36,124 bases of DNA from assembly GCA_964463145.1 (NCBI GenBank), contig CAYXBG010000011.1, positions 1 to 36,124 on the forward strand. The letters are read 5' to 3'. Below, piece after piece: positions 1-8,627 of the stretch (the stretch's first letter is position 1; every line of letters begins with the position of its first letter). The translations under genes were made by a program, and so were the position numbers. Below the pieces are notes generated by a model, which had not been told where the DNA came from, did no database searches, and worked only from the letters and a program-made list of their open reading frames with translations. The stretch comes from CAYXBG01 sp964463145 (GTDB lineage: Bacteria; Acidobacteriota; UBA6911; RPQK01; CBDAPI01).

Positions 1-714
1 CTCAAAGGTAAAGTTGCACTGGTAACAGGTTCTGCACGTGGACTCGGCCTTCTCGTCGCCCAGGATCTGGCCCGAGAAGGCATGAACATTGCAGGAACCG
101 ACTTTCGAGGTGACCAATTAATCGAGGCTATGAGAGAGATCGAGAACGATTTCGGCGTAGAAACTCTCGCTGTTGCAGCAGACGTGGCTAACGAACAAGA
201 AGTCGTCTCCCTAGTCGAAAAAGTAGTAACTAAATGGGGCCGAATTGATGTATTGGTTAACAATGCTGGAATCCGACAAATAGCTCCGGTCTGGGAGACT
301 GACTCCGAGATGTGGAACCGTCTCCATACTGCTAATCTCAGAGGTCAATTTCTCTGTACCCGTGAAACCTTGAAGCAGGATATGCGAGAGCGAAACGAAG
401 GAACTATCATTTGCGTCTCCTCCGGATCGGGAAAAAAAGGAGAGGAAGATGCCTCTGCCTACTGCGCCACCAAGTGGGGGATTATTGGATTCGGTGAGTC
501 TGTAGCAAAAGATCTCAAAGAGACAAAAATCAGAGTAACCGTTATGACGCCAGGAATGATCTGGACACCTATGGCTCAGGAATCCGAGGCGGCAGATTTA
601 GGTCTGGACTGGTTAGACCCCAAATGGGTTTCACAGGCGATTGTTTTCTGTGTAAAACAGGACCCGGATACAATCATCCCAGAGCTCCGTATTTATCATC
701 GAGCTCAGATATAA
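1..714 (+). CDS. Short-chain dehydrogenase/reductase, 5' truncated
   Basis: NAD(P)-dependent oxidoreductase of the classical SDR family. The reading frame is open from base 1, so the start codon and a few N-terminal residues lie outside the window; an internal ATG at 82 would remove the nucleotide-binding loop and is not the start. Numbering from base 1, the cofactor motif TGSARGLG is at 9-16, NNAG follows the fourth strand, a serine pair is at 140-141, and the catalytic YCATK (Tyr154, Lys158) is present. An Asp after the second strand (AGTDFRG) suggests NAD rather than NADP, which is inference. The C-terminus (LDPKWVSQ, DPDTIIPE, HRAQI) closely matches the SDR at 24748-25470, so the two are paralogues. 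The downstream NhaC-type antiporter starts 46 bases later on the same strand. The substrate is unknown. Confidence 0.9.
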   Translation, partial: LKGKVALVTGSARGLGLLVAQDLAREGMNIAGTDFRGDQLIEAMREIENDFGVETLAVAADVANEQEVVSLVEKVVTKWGRIDVLVNNAGIRQIAPVWETDSEMWNRLHTANLRGQFLCTRETLKQDMRERNEGTIICVSSGSGKKGEEDASAYCATKWGIIGFGESVAKDLKETKIRVTVMTPGMIWTPMAQESEAADLGLDWLDPKWVSQAIVFCVKQDPDTIIPELRIYHRAQI

Positions 715-760
715 ACAGTGCCTGCTCCTGTAAAACCCCCAATACAAGGTCCCGCTCCGA

Positions 761-2169
761 ATGCAACAGCCAACTCCTAGCTTGGGTGCCCAGCCTGCAG
801 AGAAGACCGTCCAGTTCTACGGAGGTACTTTCGGAGCCCTCTTTCCCCTCCTGATTCTGGTTATAGGGATCGTCGTGATTGCACTTTCGGGGGCTCCTGA
901 CGAAAAAGGCTTCTGGCCTATCCTATTATGCGGCCTAATTTTAAGCCTCTTTCTCGCCCGAAATAAGACAGACCTTTGTGAAGTCCTAATTCAAGGCATG
1001 TCTCAACCAATCGTCATGATTATGGTCNNNNNNNNNNGGCCTCGGTCATCGGTGTTTTGATGAAGGAGACAGGGTTTATCGAGGCCCTTATCTGGATAGC
1101 CAATCAGTTCAACTTAGGCGGCGTCAGCTTTATTGTCGCGACTTTTCTGATCTGTTGCGCGGTGTCAACATCGACAGGTACCAGTTTCGGGACTATCCTG
1201 ATTTGCGGCCCACTACTATTCCCAGCTGGAGGAATACTGGGCGCAGACCTGCCCACCTTGGCAGGTGCCATTCTTGGAGGTGCAACGTTCGGAGACAACA
1301 TATCACCTATTTCGGATACAACCATAGCCAGTGCCTTAAGCCAGAAGGCTGATATAGGAGGTGTTGTCCGCAGTCGCCTAAAATACTCGATCCCAGCTGC
1401 AAGTTTTGCACTCATCTGCTATGCAATAAGTGGCAGTATATTTTCAAAAGAATCCGTTGTGTCTGCCGTCCAAACACAGGGAGCTATAAAAGGCCTCCCG
1501 ATGATTCTAGTCCCTGTCTTAATCGTCAGCCTCCTCTTGGGAGGACGTCATCTTTTACAGGGGCTATTTTTCGGGCTTACTTTAGGCATTGTAATTGGCC
1601 TCATATTTGGGCTTCTTCCAGTAGATCGCCTATTGGCCTTGGACCGAGAGAATTTCACTGCCACAAGTTTTGTCATCGAGGGCATAAATAGAGGATTAGG
1701 AATTAGTGTTTTTACTATCTTCCTGATGGGGCAAGTTGCCGCTCTGAAGGCCAGTGGTGTCCTGAATCGCTTGGTCCAAATTGCTGCCCGCAGTGCCAAG
1801 ACGGCGGCGGCAGCAGAAGCCTGGATCGTAAGTGTAGTTGGAGGCGCACTGCTATTAACCTGCCACGGTGTTGTGGGAATTCTCACTGCAGCAGATTTCG
1901 CACGGGAAACTGGAGAAAGATTCAAGATTCATCCTTACCGGCGAGCCAATCTCCTGGACGTCACAGCCTCGACTGTTGTATTCATCTTGCCCTATTTTCT
2001 ACCGGTCATCCTAACCGCAAGCATCACTAGTTCTGGTTCTGAGTACGGCCTCCCAACACTTAATCCATTAGAGGTTGGACTACGGAATTTCTACAGCTGG
2101 ATCTTGTTGTTTATTTTGATGTTTGCACTTGGTACGGGGTACGGTCGTCGATTCGCTGCCGATCGTTAG
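761..2169 (+). CDS. NhaC-type Na+/H+ antiporter, split by an assembly gap
   Basis: Polytopic membrane protein of the NhaC/ion transporter superfamily, expected to exchange Na+ for protons or carry an organic anion. The N-terminal part (761-1027, 89 residues) has two hydrophobic segments and reads into the N run at 1028-1037. The rest resumes in another frame at 1039 with ASVIGVLMKETGF. The family signature is the re-entrant segment GATFGDNISPISDTT near 1279-1323. About 466 residues are visible, near the normal length of the family, so little is missing. The frame change is best explained by the placeholder gap: the true missing length should leave remainder 2 when divided by 3, and ten does not. 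No strong ribosome site precedes 761. It sits 46 bases after an SDR and may share its transcript. Confidence 0.85.
1028..1037. other. Scaffold gap (10 N)
   Basis: Ten unknown bases inside the antiporter gene. The reading frame before the run (frame of 761) and after it (frame of 1039) differ, so ten is a placeholder and not the measured gap size. Confidence 0.98.
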
Positions 2170-2173
2170 TGTG

Positions 2174-2189
2174 CCTCTGTTCGCAGAGG
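2174..2189 (+). terminator. Hairpin with TTCG loop just after the antiporter stop
   Basis: A perfect 6-bp stem, CCTCTG and CAGAGG, closes a TTCG tetraloop four bases after the antiporter stop codon at 2169. No T-run follows, so this is not a standard intrinsic terminator. It may act as a 3'-end stabiliser or a factor-dependent terminator. The 214 bases between the two genes (2170-2383) show nothing else that I can name. Confidence 0.35.
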
Positions 2190-2383
2190 TGATCATTGCC
2201 AATTGCAATCGACACAATCTTGGCCTGTAATTATTCTCACCACGCCAGAAACCTGATTTTTTAGAGGATTCACCCCACCCCTCAAACATCAAAATCTCGT
2301 GCAAGAGAGCATCTAAACAGCTATCCTAAAAAGGATATCGTTGTACGCAACAAAACTATCCAAGCCTGAAAGGCCCTGAGAAT

Positions 2384-3793
2384 ATGTTACAAAAATACTT
2401 TATCTTCTGGATTGCCTCCGTCTCCTTTTTCACGACTTGGGGTATGCCGGTTGATTCAAACTCTGCCCTGAACCAGCAACACGAAACAAAGGAAACCGTC
2501 CAACTTGCGTTAGTAGGCGGCCGACTGATCGATGGATTCGGGGGACTACCTCTCGAAAACAGTGTCGTACTAATCTCAGGAAACACTATCACCTCTATCG
2601 GACAGGTCGGTCAGCTAGAAATCCCCGATTCAGCAAGAGTGATCGACACCAACGGTATGACTGTTCTCCCAGGACTTTGGGAGTCACATGGACATTTGAT
2701 GCACCTTGCTGAAGGGACACCCACCGATTACCCAAAGAGATACAAGGATAGGGCTATAGAACTAATGGCTATCGCCGCTGAAATCAACCTCAGAGCGGGG
2801 GTGACATCTTTTCGTGACACGGGATCGGGCGTGATAGCCGAACAGCTAGTATTACGCGAGGAAATTCGATCTGGTAAAAAACTAGGCCCAAGGTTGTTTT
2901 TTGCTGGACCTGTCATTAGACAAGGCAATCGGGGTAAACCAGAAACACCCGGAGACTATAAGGTTTCGTCACCATCTGAAGCGAGATCCGTTACGGAGGA
3001 AGTTATTGCTCTTGGAGTCGATCAGATTAAAGTCTATGGTTTTTGGGACCTCGATATACTTAGTGAAATCACTAGCACCGCACATGCAGCGGGGATAGGA
3101 GTTGACGCTGATGTGCGCCACATTAGTGCCTACCGTACTGCAATCCGGGCCGGAGTAGATCGTCTCCATCACGTTTTCACAGCTGATCCACTCTCGGACT
3201 ACAGTGACGAGGATTTCAGACTTATTGTGCGAGGCGAGAGTCCGGTCGGAACAGGCCCATCAGCTAACATCCTGAGAGGTCCCTATATTATTCCAACTCT
3301 GGAAATGCGAAAGGCATATGCTCGTGCGTTTAAATTCCCGGAAGTGATTGACCATCCTCGTTTTCGCGAGCAGTTCCCTCCGGACATATATGAATACCTG
3401 CAGGAGGGATGGAGCAACATCAATGCTATCCCCTGGGGTATCGGGGCCACAGAGAGAGTTGAATTCGCCAAAAGAAAATTGCAACGATTCATCGAGGCGG
3501 GCGGTAGAGAACAGTTGGTTGCTGGCTGTGACACAGGATCACCTCTCAACTTCCATACCCCGCTAACTCGGGAGATTATCAACCTAGCTGAAGCCGGTCT
3601 GACACCAATGGAAGCAATACAATCGGCAACACTGCGTCCAGCCCAGATGCAGGGAGTTTCAGAACAAGTAGGTACTGTCTCCGTAGGCAAGTTTGCTGAT
3701 ATGATCGTTGTTGATGGAGACCCGTTAACGGATTTGACCTTGTTGCGACATCGAATCCGGCATGTGGTTAAAGATGGTTTCCTGATTGAGTAA
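2384..3793 (+). CDS. Secreted amidohydrolase, subfamily A copy 1
   Basis: Metal-dependent hydrolase of the amidohydrolase superfamily, of the imidazolonepropionase/prolidase-like type that cleaves amide or cyclic C-N bonds. An N-terminal hydrophobic segment (residues about 4-20) looks like a signal peptide, so it probably acts in the periplasm. The full ligand set is visible: HGH at 102-104, Lys216 (the usual carboxylated lysine), His246, His262/263 and Asp383. The length of 469 is typical. The closest relative in the window is the minus-strand gene at 11798-13177; both share IDGFGG, ENSVV, SANILRGPYI and an AGGREQLV segment. The di-heme lipoprotein gene begins 7 bases after its stop, so the two are probably co-transcribed. 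The substrate is not predictable. The start at 2384 is chosen because it gives the signal peptide. Confidence 0.9.
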   Translation: MLQKYFIFWIASVSFFTTWGMPVDSNSALNQQHETKETVQLALVGGRLIDGFGGLPLENSVVLISGNTITSIGQVGQLEIPDSARVIDTNGMTVLPGLWESHGHLMHLAEGTPTDYPKRYKDRAIELMAIAAEINLRAGVTSFRDTGSGVIAEQLVLREEIRSGKKLGPRLFFAGPVIRQGNRGKPETPGDYKVSSPSEARSVTEEVIALGVDQIKVYGFWDLDILSEITSTAHAAGIGVDADVRHISAYRTAIRAGVDRLHHVFTADPLSDYSDEDFRLIVRGESPVGTGPSANILRGPYIIPTLEMRKAYARAFKFPEVIDHPRFREQFPPDIYEYLQEGWSNINAIPWGIGATERVEFAKRKLQRFIEAGGREQLVAGCDTGSPLNFHTPLTREIINLAEAGLTPMEAIQSATLRPAQMQGVSEQVGTVSVGKFADMIVVDGDPLTDLTLLRHRIRHVVKDGFLIE

Positions 3794-3799
3794 TAACTA

Positions 3800-5299
3800 A
3801 TGACTATGCCTACCTGCCCAAAGACAATTAAAAGGGGACTTTCTGTGCTTCGGGATGAGAAGATTCTTCTCCATTGCGCAACACTGTTCGCGTTACCCCT
3901 AATTCTCGGAGCCTGCACAGAAAAAGATCCCAGTGCCAGCCTGATCGCCCAGGGAGAACATCTCTTCATGAATGAGACCTTTTCCGGGAATGGACGCACT
4001 TGCGGCACATGTCACCGATCGGAGGACAACTTTCGGATCACTCCGGCTTTCATAGCAACTTTACCTCCTAACGACCCTTTGTTCGTGGCCGAGTACGATC
4101 CTAATCTTAAAGAAAATTTCGAAAAGCCCGCCCTGATGCGTGAATTCGGATTAATACTAATGAATCCCGATGGTCATGAGGATCTGGAAAATAAATTCGT
4201 CATGCGGACTGTTCAGTCATTGAGAGCGGTAAAGCTTTCAGTCAACGGTTCAGAATTCGAAGGCTACGAAAATGAAACAAATTTTCAAGGACCACACACA
4301 GGTTGGGCTGGTGACGGTGCCCCAGGAGATGGCACTATTCGTTCGTTTGCTTTAGGTGCCATTAAACAACATATGACCCGCTCACTCGCCCGTGTAGAGG
4401 GAACCGATTTTCGTCTTCCTAACGATACTGAATTGGACGCCTTGGAGGCCTTTATGCTAAGCCTAGGCCGACAGGAAGAAATAAGCCTCCCCCTACCTCT
4501 GACAAATGAGCTGGCTCTTTTGGGACAGGAATTATTCCTGGATGAAAACCACCAGAATGCAAGATGCAGTGTTTGCCATATTAATGCCAGTGCATCTTCC
4601 ATGAAAGCCACAGCCATTTCCGAAGGTAGAACGATCAATCTTGGCAACGTTCGGCACTCTACAGGTGAAGAATCACTGCCTGGTCGTCCTAATAGTTTGA
4701 TTCCACTTGACGACGGGTTCGGATTCCCCGGGGATAGAACCTTCAAAACCCCCTCGTTAGTGGAAGCAGCAGATGCCGGTCCTCTATTTCACAACGGTGC
4801 TGTCTCTACAGTCGAGGCTGCTGTTGACTTATACAATTTGGATGCCTTTAACGATTCTCAAACAGGTGCGGCATTGAAAGCCAGATTTGGTAAGCCTACC
4901 AACCTAACGGCAACAGAAGTTCTGGCTATCGGTGCATTCCTGCGAGTGATCAATGCAGACGACAACATCCGTGAAGCTTTGCACCAACTCGAAAAAAGCC
5001 GTAAACAACGCTGGTGGGAATGGCCTCGATCGACGAAGAATTTAAAACAGGCATCATATGAAAACGATGACGCCATGCAAGTTTTGGCAGCAATCAATCT
5101 GCATCCCCGAGTTATTGGCCATCTCCAAAAAGCTGCCTCTCTGATCAACCGCGCTACTGGAATACTATCCTTGAGAGATCGAAGAACATCGGACGCGATG
5201 TCAGAATTGAGAAAAGCACGCAAATTACTCTTTTCAGATCCGAAGGATCAGATGACAGATCAAGCTCATCTAATCGCTAAAACAAAAAATCATCGCTAA
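3800..5299 (+). CDS. Di-heme c-type cytochrome lipoprotein, CCP/MauG-like
   Basis: Probable exported electron-transfer or peroxidase-type protein related to bacterial di-heme cytochrome c peroxidases. Numbered from 3800, heme-binding motifs are CGTCH at 68-72 and CSVCH at 256-260. Each sits in its own domain after a GxxLF segment. The second domain holds the family segment LFHNGAVSTVEAAVDLYN near residues 330-350. A lipobox LILGAC ends at Cys39, so it should be anchored to a membrane as a lipoprotein. The last 110 or so residues (from about 390) form a charged helical extension not usual for peroxidases. The start is ambiguous: the ATG at 3800 has no ribosome site, while GTG at 3845 follows AAGGGG and gives a normal-length lipoprotein signal. 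The gene follows an amidohydrolase by 7 bases. Heme attachment and enzymatic activity are inferred from motifs. Confidence 0.88.
   Translation: MTMPTCPKTIKRGLSVLRDEKILLHCATLFALPLILGACTEKDPSASLIAQGEHLFMNETFSGNGRTCGTCHRSEDNFRITPAFIATLPPNDPLFVAEYDPNLKENFEKPALMREFGLILMNPDGHEDLENKFVMRTVQSLRAVKLSVNGSEFEGYENETNFQGPHTGWAGDGAPGDGTIRSFALGAIKQHMTRSLARVEGTDFRLPNDTELDALEAFMLSLGRQEEISLPLPLTNELALLGQELFLDENHQNARCSVCHINASASSMKATAISEGRTINLGNVRHSTGEESLPGRPNSLIPLDDGFGFPGDRTFKTPSLVEAADAGPLFHNGAVSTVEAAVDLYNLDAFNDSQTGAALKARFGKPTNLTATEVLAIGAFLRVINADDNIREALHQLEKSRKQRWWEWPRSTKNLKQASYENDDAMQVLAAINLHPRVIGHLQKAASLINRATGILSLRDRRTSDAMSELRKARKLLFSDPKDQMTDQAHLIAKTKNHR
3832..3837 (+). promoter_or_regulatory. Ribosome binding site favouring a GTG start at 3845
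   Basis: AAGGGG lies 7 bases before an in-frame GTG (3845-3847) inside the annotated cytochrome gene. Using this start trims 15 residues and leaves a compact signal peptide (n-region RDEK, hydrophobic core, lipobox cysteine). The upstream ATG at 3800 lacks such a site. Confidence 0.5.
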
Positions 5300-5360
5300 G
5301 AACTATCCTTCACTTCGGACTATTAGATCCAAGAATAATAACTCCAATAGGGAGAACGTC

Positions 5361-6764
5361 ATGAGACCTATCCGTTTCAATCATTCATTCTGTTGCCTTG
5401 CTATTTTCCTTCTTTTTCTATCCAACACCACTCCGGCGCAAAAGAAAGAAAGCACTATTGCCATACGAGCAGGACAGATCATCGACGGGACTGGAAATGC
5501 TCCTATTAAAAATGGTGTTCTCGTAATCCAAGGCTCCAAAATAAAAGCCGTCGGGCAAGAGTCTGAAATCAAGATTCCTAGTGGTGCAGAAATCATCGAA
5601 GTGCCTAACGAAACACTTCTGCCAGGACTCATTGATACCCACGGACACCTTAGTCTTCGGTATGGCACAGCGACTTCAGCTGGGGTCCAGGGATTGGAAC
5701 AACAGTTATCAGAACACGATGGATTGCAAATGACCCGTATGGTTAGAAATAGTCGTGCGGCCCTTCTCAGTGGGGTCACAACAACCCGTATGACTGGTGA
5801 AGCAAACTGGAACGATGTGTACTTGAGGCAAGCTATTCAGAGAGGTACTCTTGCCGGGCCACGCCTCATTCTGGGCGGGCAAATTCTCACATCCACGGGT
5901 GGACATTTCGTAGCTCCTGATCGTTGGGCAGACGGCCCCTGGGAAATCCGTCGTCGTGTCCGCGAGAACTTTCATCACGGTTCCGAGTGGATCAAAGTCA
6001 CACTTATTGACCGCTCTCCAGAAGGGACTATGTATACCCTAGAGGAACTAAGGGCATTAGTCGATGAGGCTCATCGACTAGGGATCAAAGTTACAGCTCA
6101 TGCTACTGGACGTTGGGGTTCTTCGATGAAAACTGCCATCCGGGCTGGAGTTGACAACATCGAACACGCTAGACCGATGACACCTGAAATTATCCAGATG
6201 ATGGTTGATAGTGGTACCACTGTAAGCTTTACCCCTTTAGTATACGTAGGGTTTAGACCTGACCACTCCACTTGGGATTTTCTCGACAACATAGCTCGGG
6301 GGCCCAGAGACTGGATTGAATATGGACGTAAGCACTACTTCAATTTCCGCAAAGAGTTTCCCGAAGTAGAAAATCAGGACCGTCCTTACGAGGATAACGA
6401 AACCAATCGGTCAGGTCGGGATTTCTTCCCCTCCATTCAAACTCAGCAGAGCCAGGTCCTAGCTGCCCACCGTGCAGGAGTACCTGTTAGCTTGGGACTC
6501 GACACGATCTACTACGGACATTTGGGTAATGTCATCGAATTTATCATCGAGGGCGGATTCCCTCCTATGGATGCTATCCGGGCGGCTACTTCTGTCGCTG
6601 CTAAGAATCTCGGGTACGGAGACCGTCTAGGAAGCCTGGAGCCTGGAAAGGTAGCCGACGTGATTTCTCTAAGCGCAGATCCGCTTAATCAAAGATGGGC
6701 ATGGCATACGGTTCATCTGGTGTTTAAAAACGGCCAGCGGTATGACCAGATGAGCTGGAAATAA
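5361..6764 (+). CDS. Secreted amidohydrolase, subfamily B copy 1
   Basis: Metal-dependent amidohydrolase with a clear signal peptide (residues 1-27, ending TTPAQ), so probably periplasmic. All expected ligands are visible: HGH at 94-96, Lys212 (IKVTL), His247 (TAHATG), His269 (IEHARP) and Asp381 (GLDTIYYG). The length of 467 is normal. A strong site GGGAG lies just before the ATG. It is closely related to the minus-strand gene at 8628-10016 (shared MTGE, STGGH, DGPWE, NFHHG, YIGFRP/YVGFRP and RPYxDNExNR), and clearly different from the subfamily A pair. It follows the cytochrome by 61 bases and faces the acyl-CoA synthetase at 6871. The reaction is hydrolysis of an amide, ester or lactam bond by family; the substrate is unknown. 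Confidence 0.9.
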   Translation: MRPIRFNHSFCCLAIFLLFLSNTTPAQKKESTIAIRAGQIIDGTGNAPIKNGVLVIQGSKIKAVGQESEIKIPSGAEIIEVPNETLLPGLIDTHGHLSLRYGTATSAGVQGLEQQLSEHDGLQMTRMVRNSRAALLSGVTTTRMTGEANWNDVYLRQAIQRGTLAGPRLILGGQILTSTGGHFVAPDRWADGPWEIRRRVRENFHHGSEWIKVTLIDRSPEGTMYTLEELRALVDEAHRLGIKVTAHATGRWGSSMKTAIRAGVDNIEHARPMTPEIIQMMVDSGTTVSFTPLVYVGFRPDHSTWDFLDNIARGPRDWIEYGRKHYFNFRKEFPEVENQDRPYEDNETNRSGRDFFPSIQTQQSQVLAAHRAGVPVSLGLDTIYYGHLGNVIEFIIEGGFPPMDAIRAATSVAAKNLGYGDRLGSLEPGKVADVISLSADPLNQRWAWHTVHLVFKNGQRYDQMSWK

Positions 6765-6859
6765 CCACAAATCACACAGGGCAATACCTCGTCACTATCG
6801 ATTTCCAAGCCCTACACCATTCTACGTTCAAGCTGAAACCTTCCACCAGATACTTGATC

Positions 6860-6887
6860 TTAAAGACACACTACAGTGTGTCTTTAA
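6860..6887. terminator. Perfect 13-bp inverted repeat between convergent genes
   Basis: TTAAAGACACACT (6860-6872) and AGTGTGTCTTTAA (6875-6887) are exact complements separated by two bases, giving a strong symmetric hairpin. It lies between the convergent genes ending at 6764 (plus) and 6871 (minus), and the TAG stop of the minus-strand gene (6871-6873) falls in its loop. The A-rich left edge and T-rich right edge fit a bidirectional terminator, although the T-run is short. Confidence 0.55.
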
Positions 6888-8544
6888 AGTCCTCTTCCCA
6901 AAACTCTGTAGTTCCCCTTTTTGAACTGTCTTGTTCAAGACTCTCCAGTTGCCTCAATTCCACCCTTCGAATCTTTCCAGAGATTGTCTTAGGTAGAACA
7001 CTGAATTCTAACCGTCTAATTCTTTTAAAAGATGATACCTTGGCTTCACAAAACCGAAAAATGTCCAGAGCGATCTCCCTACCAGCCTGGAAATCCAGAT
7101 TTAGAACTAAAAAGGCTTTGGGGACCGACAACCTTGTTGGATGGGGACTTGGAACAACCGCTGCTTCGGAAACGGCCGGATGCCGGAGCAGTATATTCTC
7201 CAACTCAAAGGGGCTGATACGGTAGTCCGCACTCTTGAAAATATCATCGTTTCGGCCAATAAATCGAATATAACCTTCATCATCCATCTCTGCGATATCT
7301 CCGGTCAGATAATTCTCCCCGGTCTCTATCGGTCTATCTAGGTATCCATCCATTAGACCGATGGGACGGGAATAGGTGGACACTGCGATCTCCCCTTCCT
7401 GAGAAAGATCTCCCTGTAAATCTCTTAAACTGATCTCATATCCAGGCATCGGTCTACCCATAAATCCAGGTTTAATATCTTGTCCTGGTGAATTCCCAAT
7501 CAGAGCGGAGGTCTCAGTCTGACCAAATCCATCACGAGGAGTAATGCCCCACGCCGACTCAACAGCCTCTATAACAGATGGGTTCAGCGGCTCACCCGCA
7601 CTAACAACCTCCCGGAGCTTGATCGGATAATTTTCTAAAGGCAATTTGATTAGCATTCTCCAAACAGTCGGTGGAGCACAGAGGGTGGTTACCTCTTTAG
7701 AAACAATCGTTTCCATAAGCTTCTCACCGTCAAAACGATCATAACCATACACAAGGACAGTGGACTGTGCGTTCCAAGGAGCGAAGAAGCTACTCCATGC
7801 ATGCTTGGCCCAGCCAGGAGAACTAATGTTCAGATGTTTATCTCCGGGCCGCAATCCCATCCAATACATTGTTGAGAGATGGCCAACCGGATAGCTCTGG
7901 TGGGTGTGGACGACCAGCTTGGGTGCCGCTGTAGTCCCGGATGTGAAGTAAAGGAGCAGTGGATCTTTCGAGTAGGTTACTGAATCTGGTTCAAAGATAT
8001 CAGCCTCTTCGTTTGCCTCTTCATAAGAAATCCATCCCAAGGCTTTCTCACCCACAACGATGGAAGTCGCAATACCACTTAATGATTGAAACTTCTGGGT
8101 CTGATCAGCTTCAGTAACTACACAGCTGATTACTCCGCGGCTCAATCTATCTTGAACTTCTGATTCGGACAACAAGACAGTACTGGGCACAACCACCACA
8201 CCCAACTTCATACTGGCCAGCATACATTCCCATAGCTCCTGCCTATTGCGAAGCATAAGCAACAACCGATCACCTCGTTTGACACCCCTATGACGGAGGA
8301 AATTTGCTACCCGATTGGATCCTTTCGACAAGTCCGAGAAACTCACCTCGGACTCAGTATCAGAATCGCCGGTTATCCACAGGGCGATTTCGTCGTTATT
8401 TTCGGAGATTACATCGAACCACTCCAATGCCCAATTAAAGTGTTCCATCCTGGGCCATTCAAACCCCTCGTATGCCAATTGATAATCCGTCCTGTGCCGG
8501 AGTAGGAAGTCTCGAGCATGCCTAAACAACTCGGTTCGGCTCAC
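6871..8544 (-). CDS. AMP-forming acyl-CoA synthetase (medium-chain/benzoate ligase-like)
   Basis: ANL-family ligase that activates a carboxylic acid with ATP to an acyl-adenylate and transfers it to CoA in the cytoplasm. Motifs, numbered from the TTG at 8547: phosphate-binding FTSGTTAAPK at 201-210, GQTET after the central strand, hinge region TGDIAEMDDEGYIRFIGRND, and the C-terminal SGK with catalytic Lys525. About 557 residues is full length. The substitution of AAPK for the more usual GLPK or GFPK resembles medium-chain and aromatic acid ligases, but the substrate is not fixed by this. The start is non-ATG: TTG at 8547 and GTG at 8544 are adjacent, and the AGGAG site sits 8 bases before the GTG, which I prefer. 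It is downstream of the amidohydrolase at 8628-10016 on the same strand (83 bases apart). Confidence 0.9.
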   Translation of the reverse strand: MSRTELFRHARDFLLRHRTDYQLAYEGFEWPRMEHFNWALEWFDVISENNDEIALWITGDSDTESEVSFSDLSKGSNRVANFLRHRGVKRGDRLLLMLRNRQELWECMLASMKLGVVVVPSTVLLSESEVQDRLSRGVISCVVTEADQTQKFQSLSGIATSIVVGEKALGWISYEEANEEADIFEPDSVTYSKDPLLLYFTSGTTAAPKLVVHTHQSYPVGHLSTMYWMGLRPGDKHLNISSPGWAKHAWSSFFAPWNAQSTVLVYGYDRFDGEKLMETIVSKEVTTLCAPPTVWRMLIKLPLENYPIKLREVVSAGEPLNPSVIEAVESAWGITPRDGFGQTETSALIGNSPGQDIKPGFMGRPMPGYEISLRDLQGDLSQEGEIAVSTYSRPIGLMDGYLDRPIETGENYLTGDIAEMDDEGYIRFIGRNDDIFKSADYRISPFELENILLRHPAVSEAAVVPSPHPTRLSVPKAFLVLNLDFQAGREIALDIFRFCEAKVSSFKRIRRLEFSVLPKTISGKIRRVELRQLESLEQDSSKRGTTEFWEEDFKDTL

Positions 8545-8627
8545 CAATCCTACTCCTGTCCAGCAACAAAAAATCTTAGAGACCTCAGGATTTCATTATC
8601 CATTCGAGCTTCTCCAAGGAAATCCTT

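Noticed and set aside
1057..2169. Separate gene starting with TTG at 1057
   Set aside because: The protein continues upstream without stop to the N run (ASVIGVLMKETGF), so this is the rest of the antiporter, not a new gene.
3283..4008. Long minus-strand reading frame (241 codons) across the amidohydrolase and cytochrome genes
   Set aside because: It lies entirely opposite two well-supported genes, shows no family motif and has an unnatural residue composition, so it is an antisense shadow.
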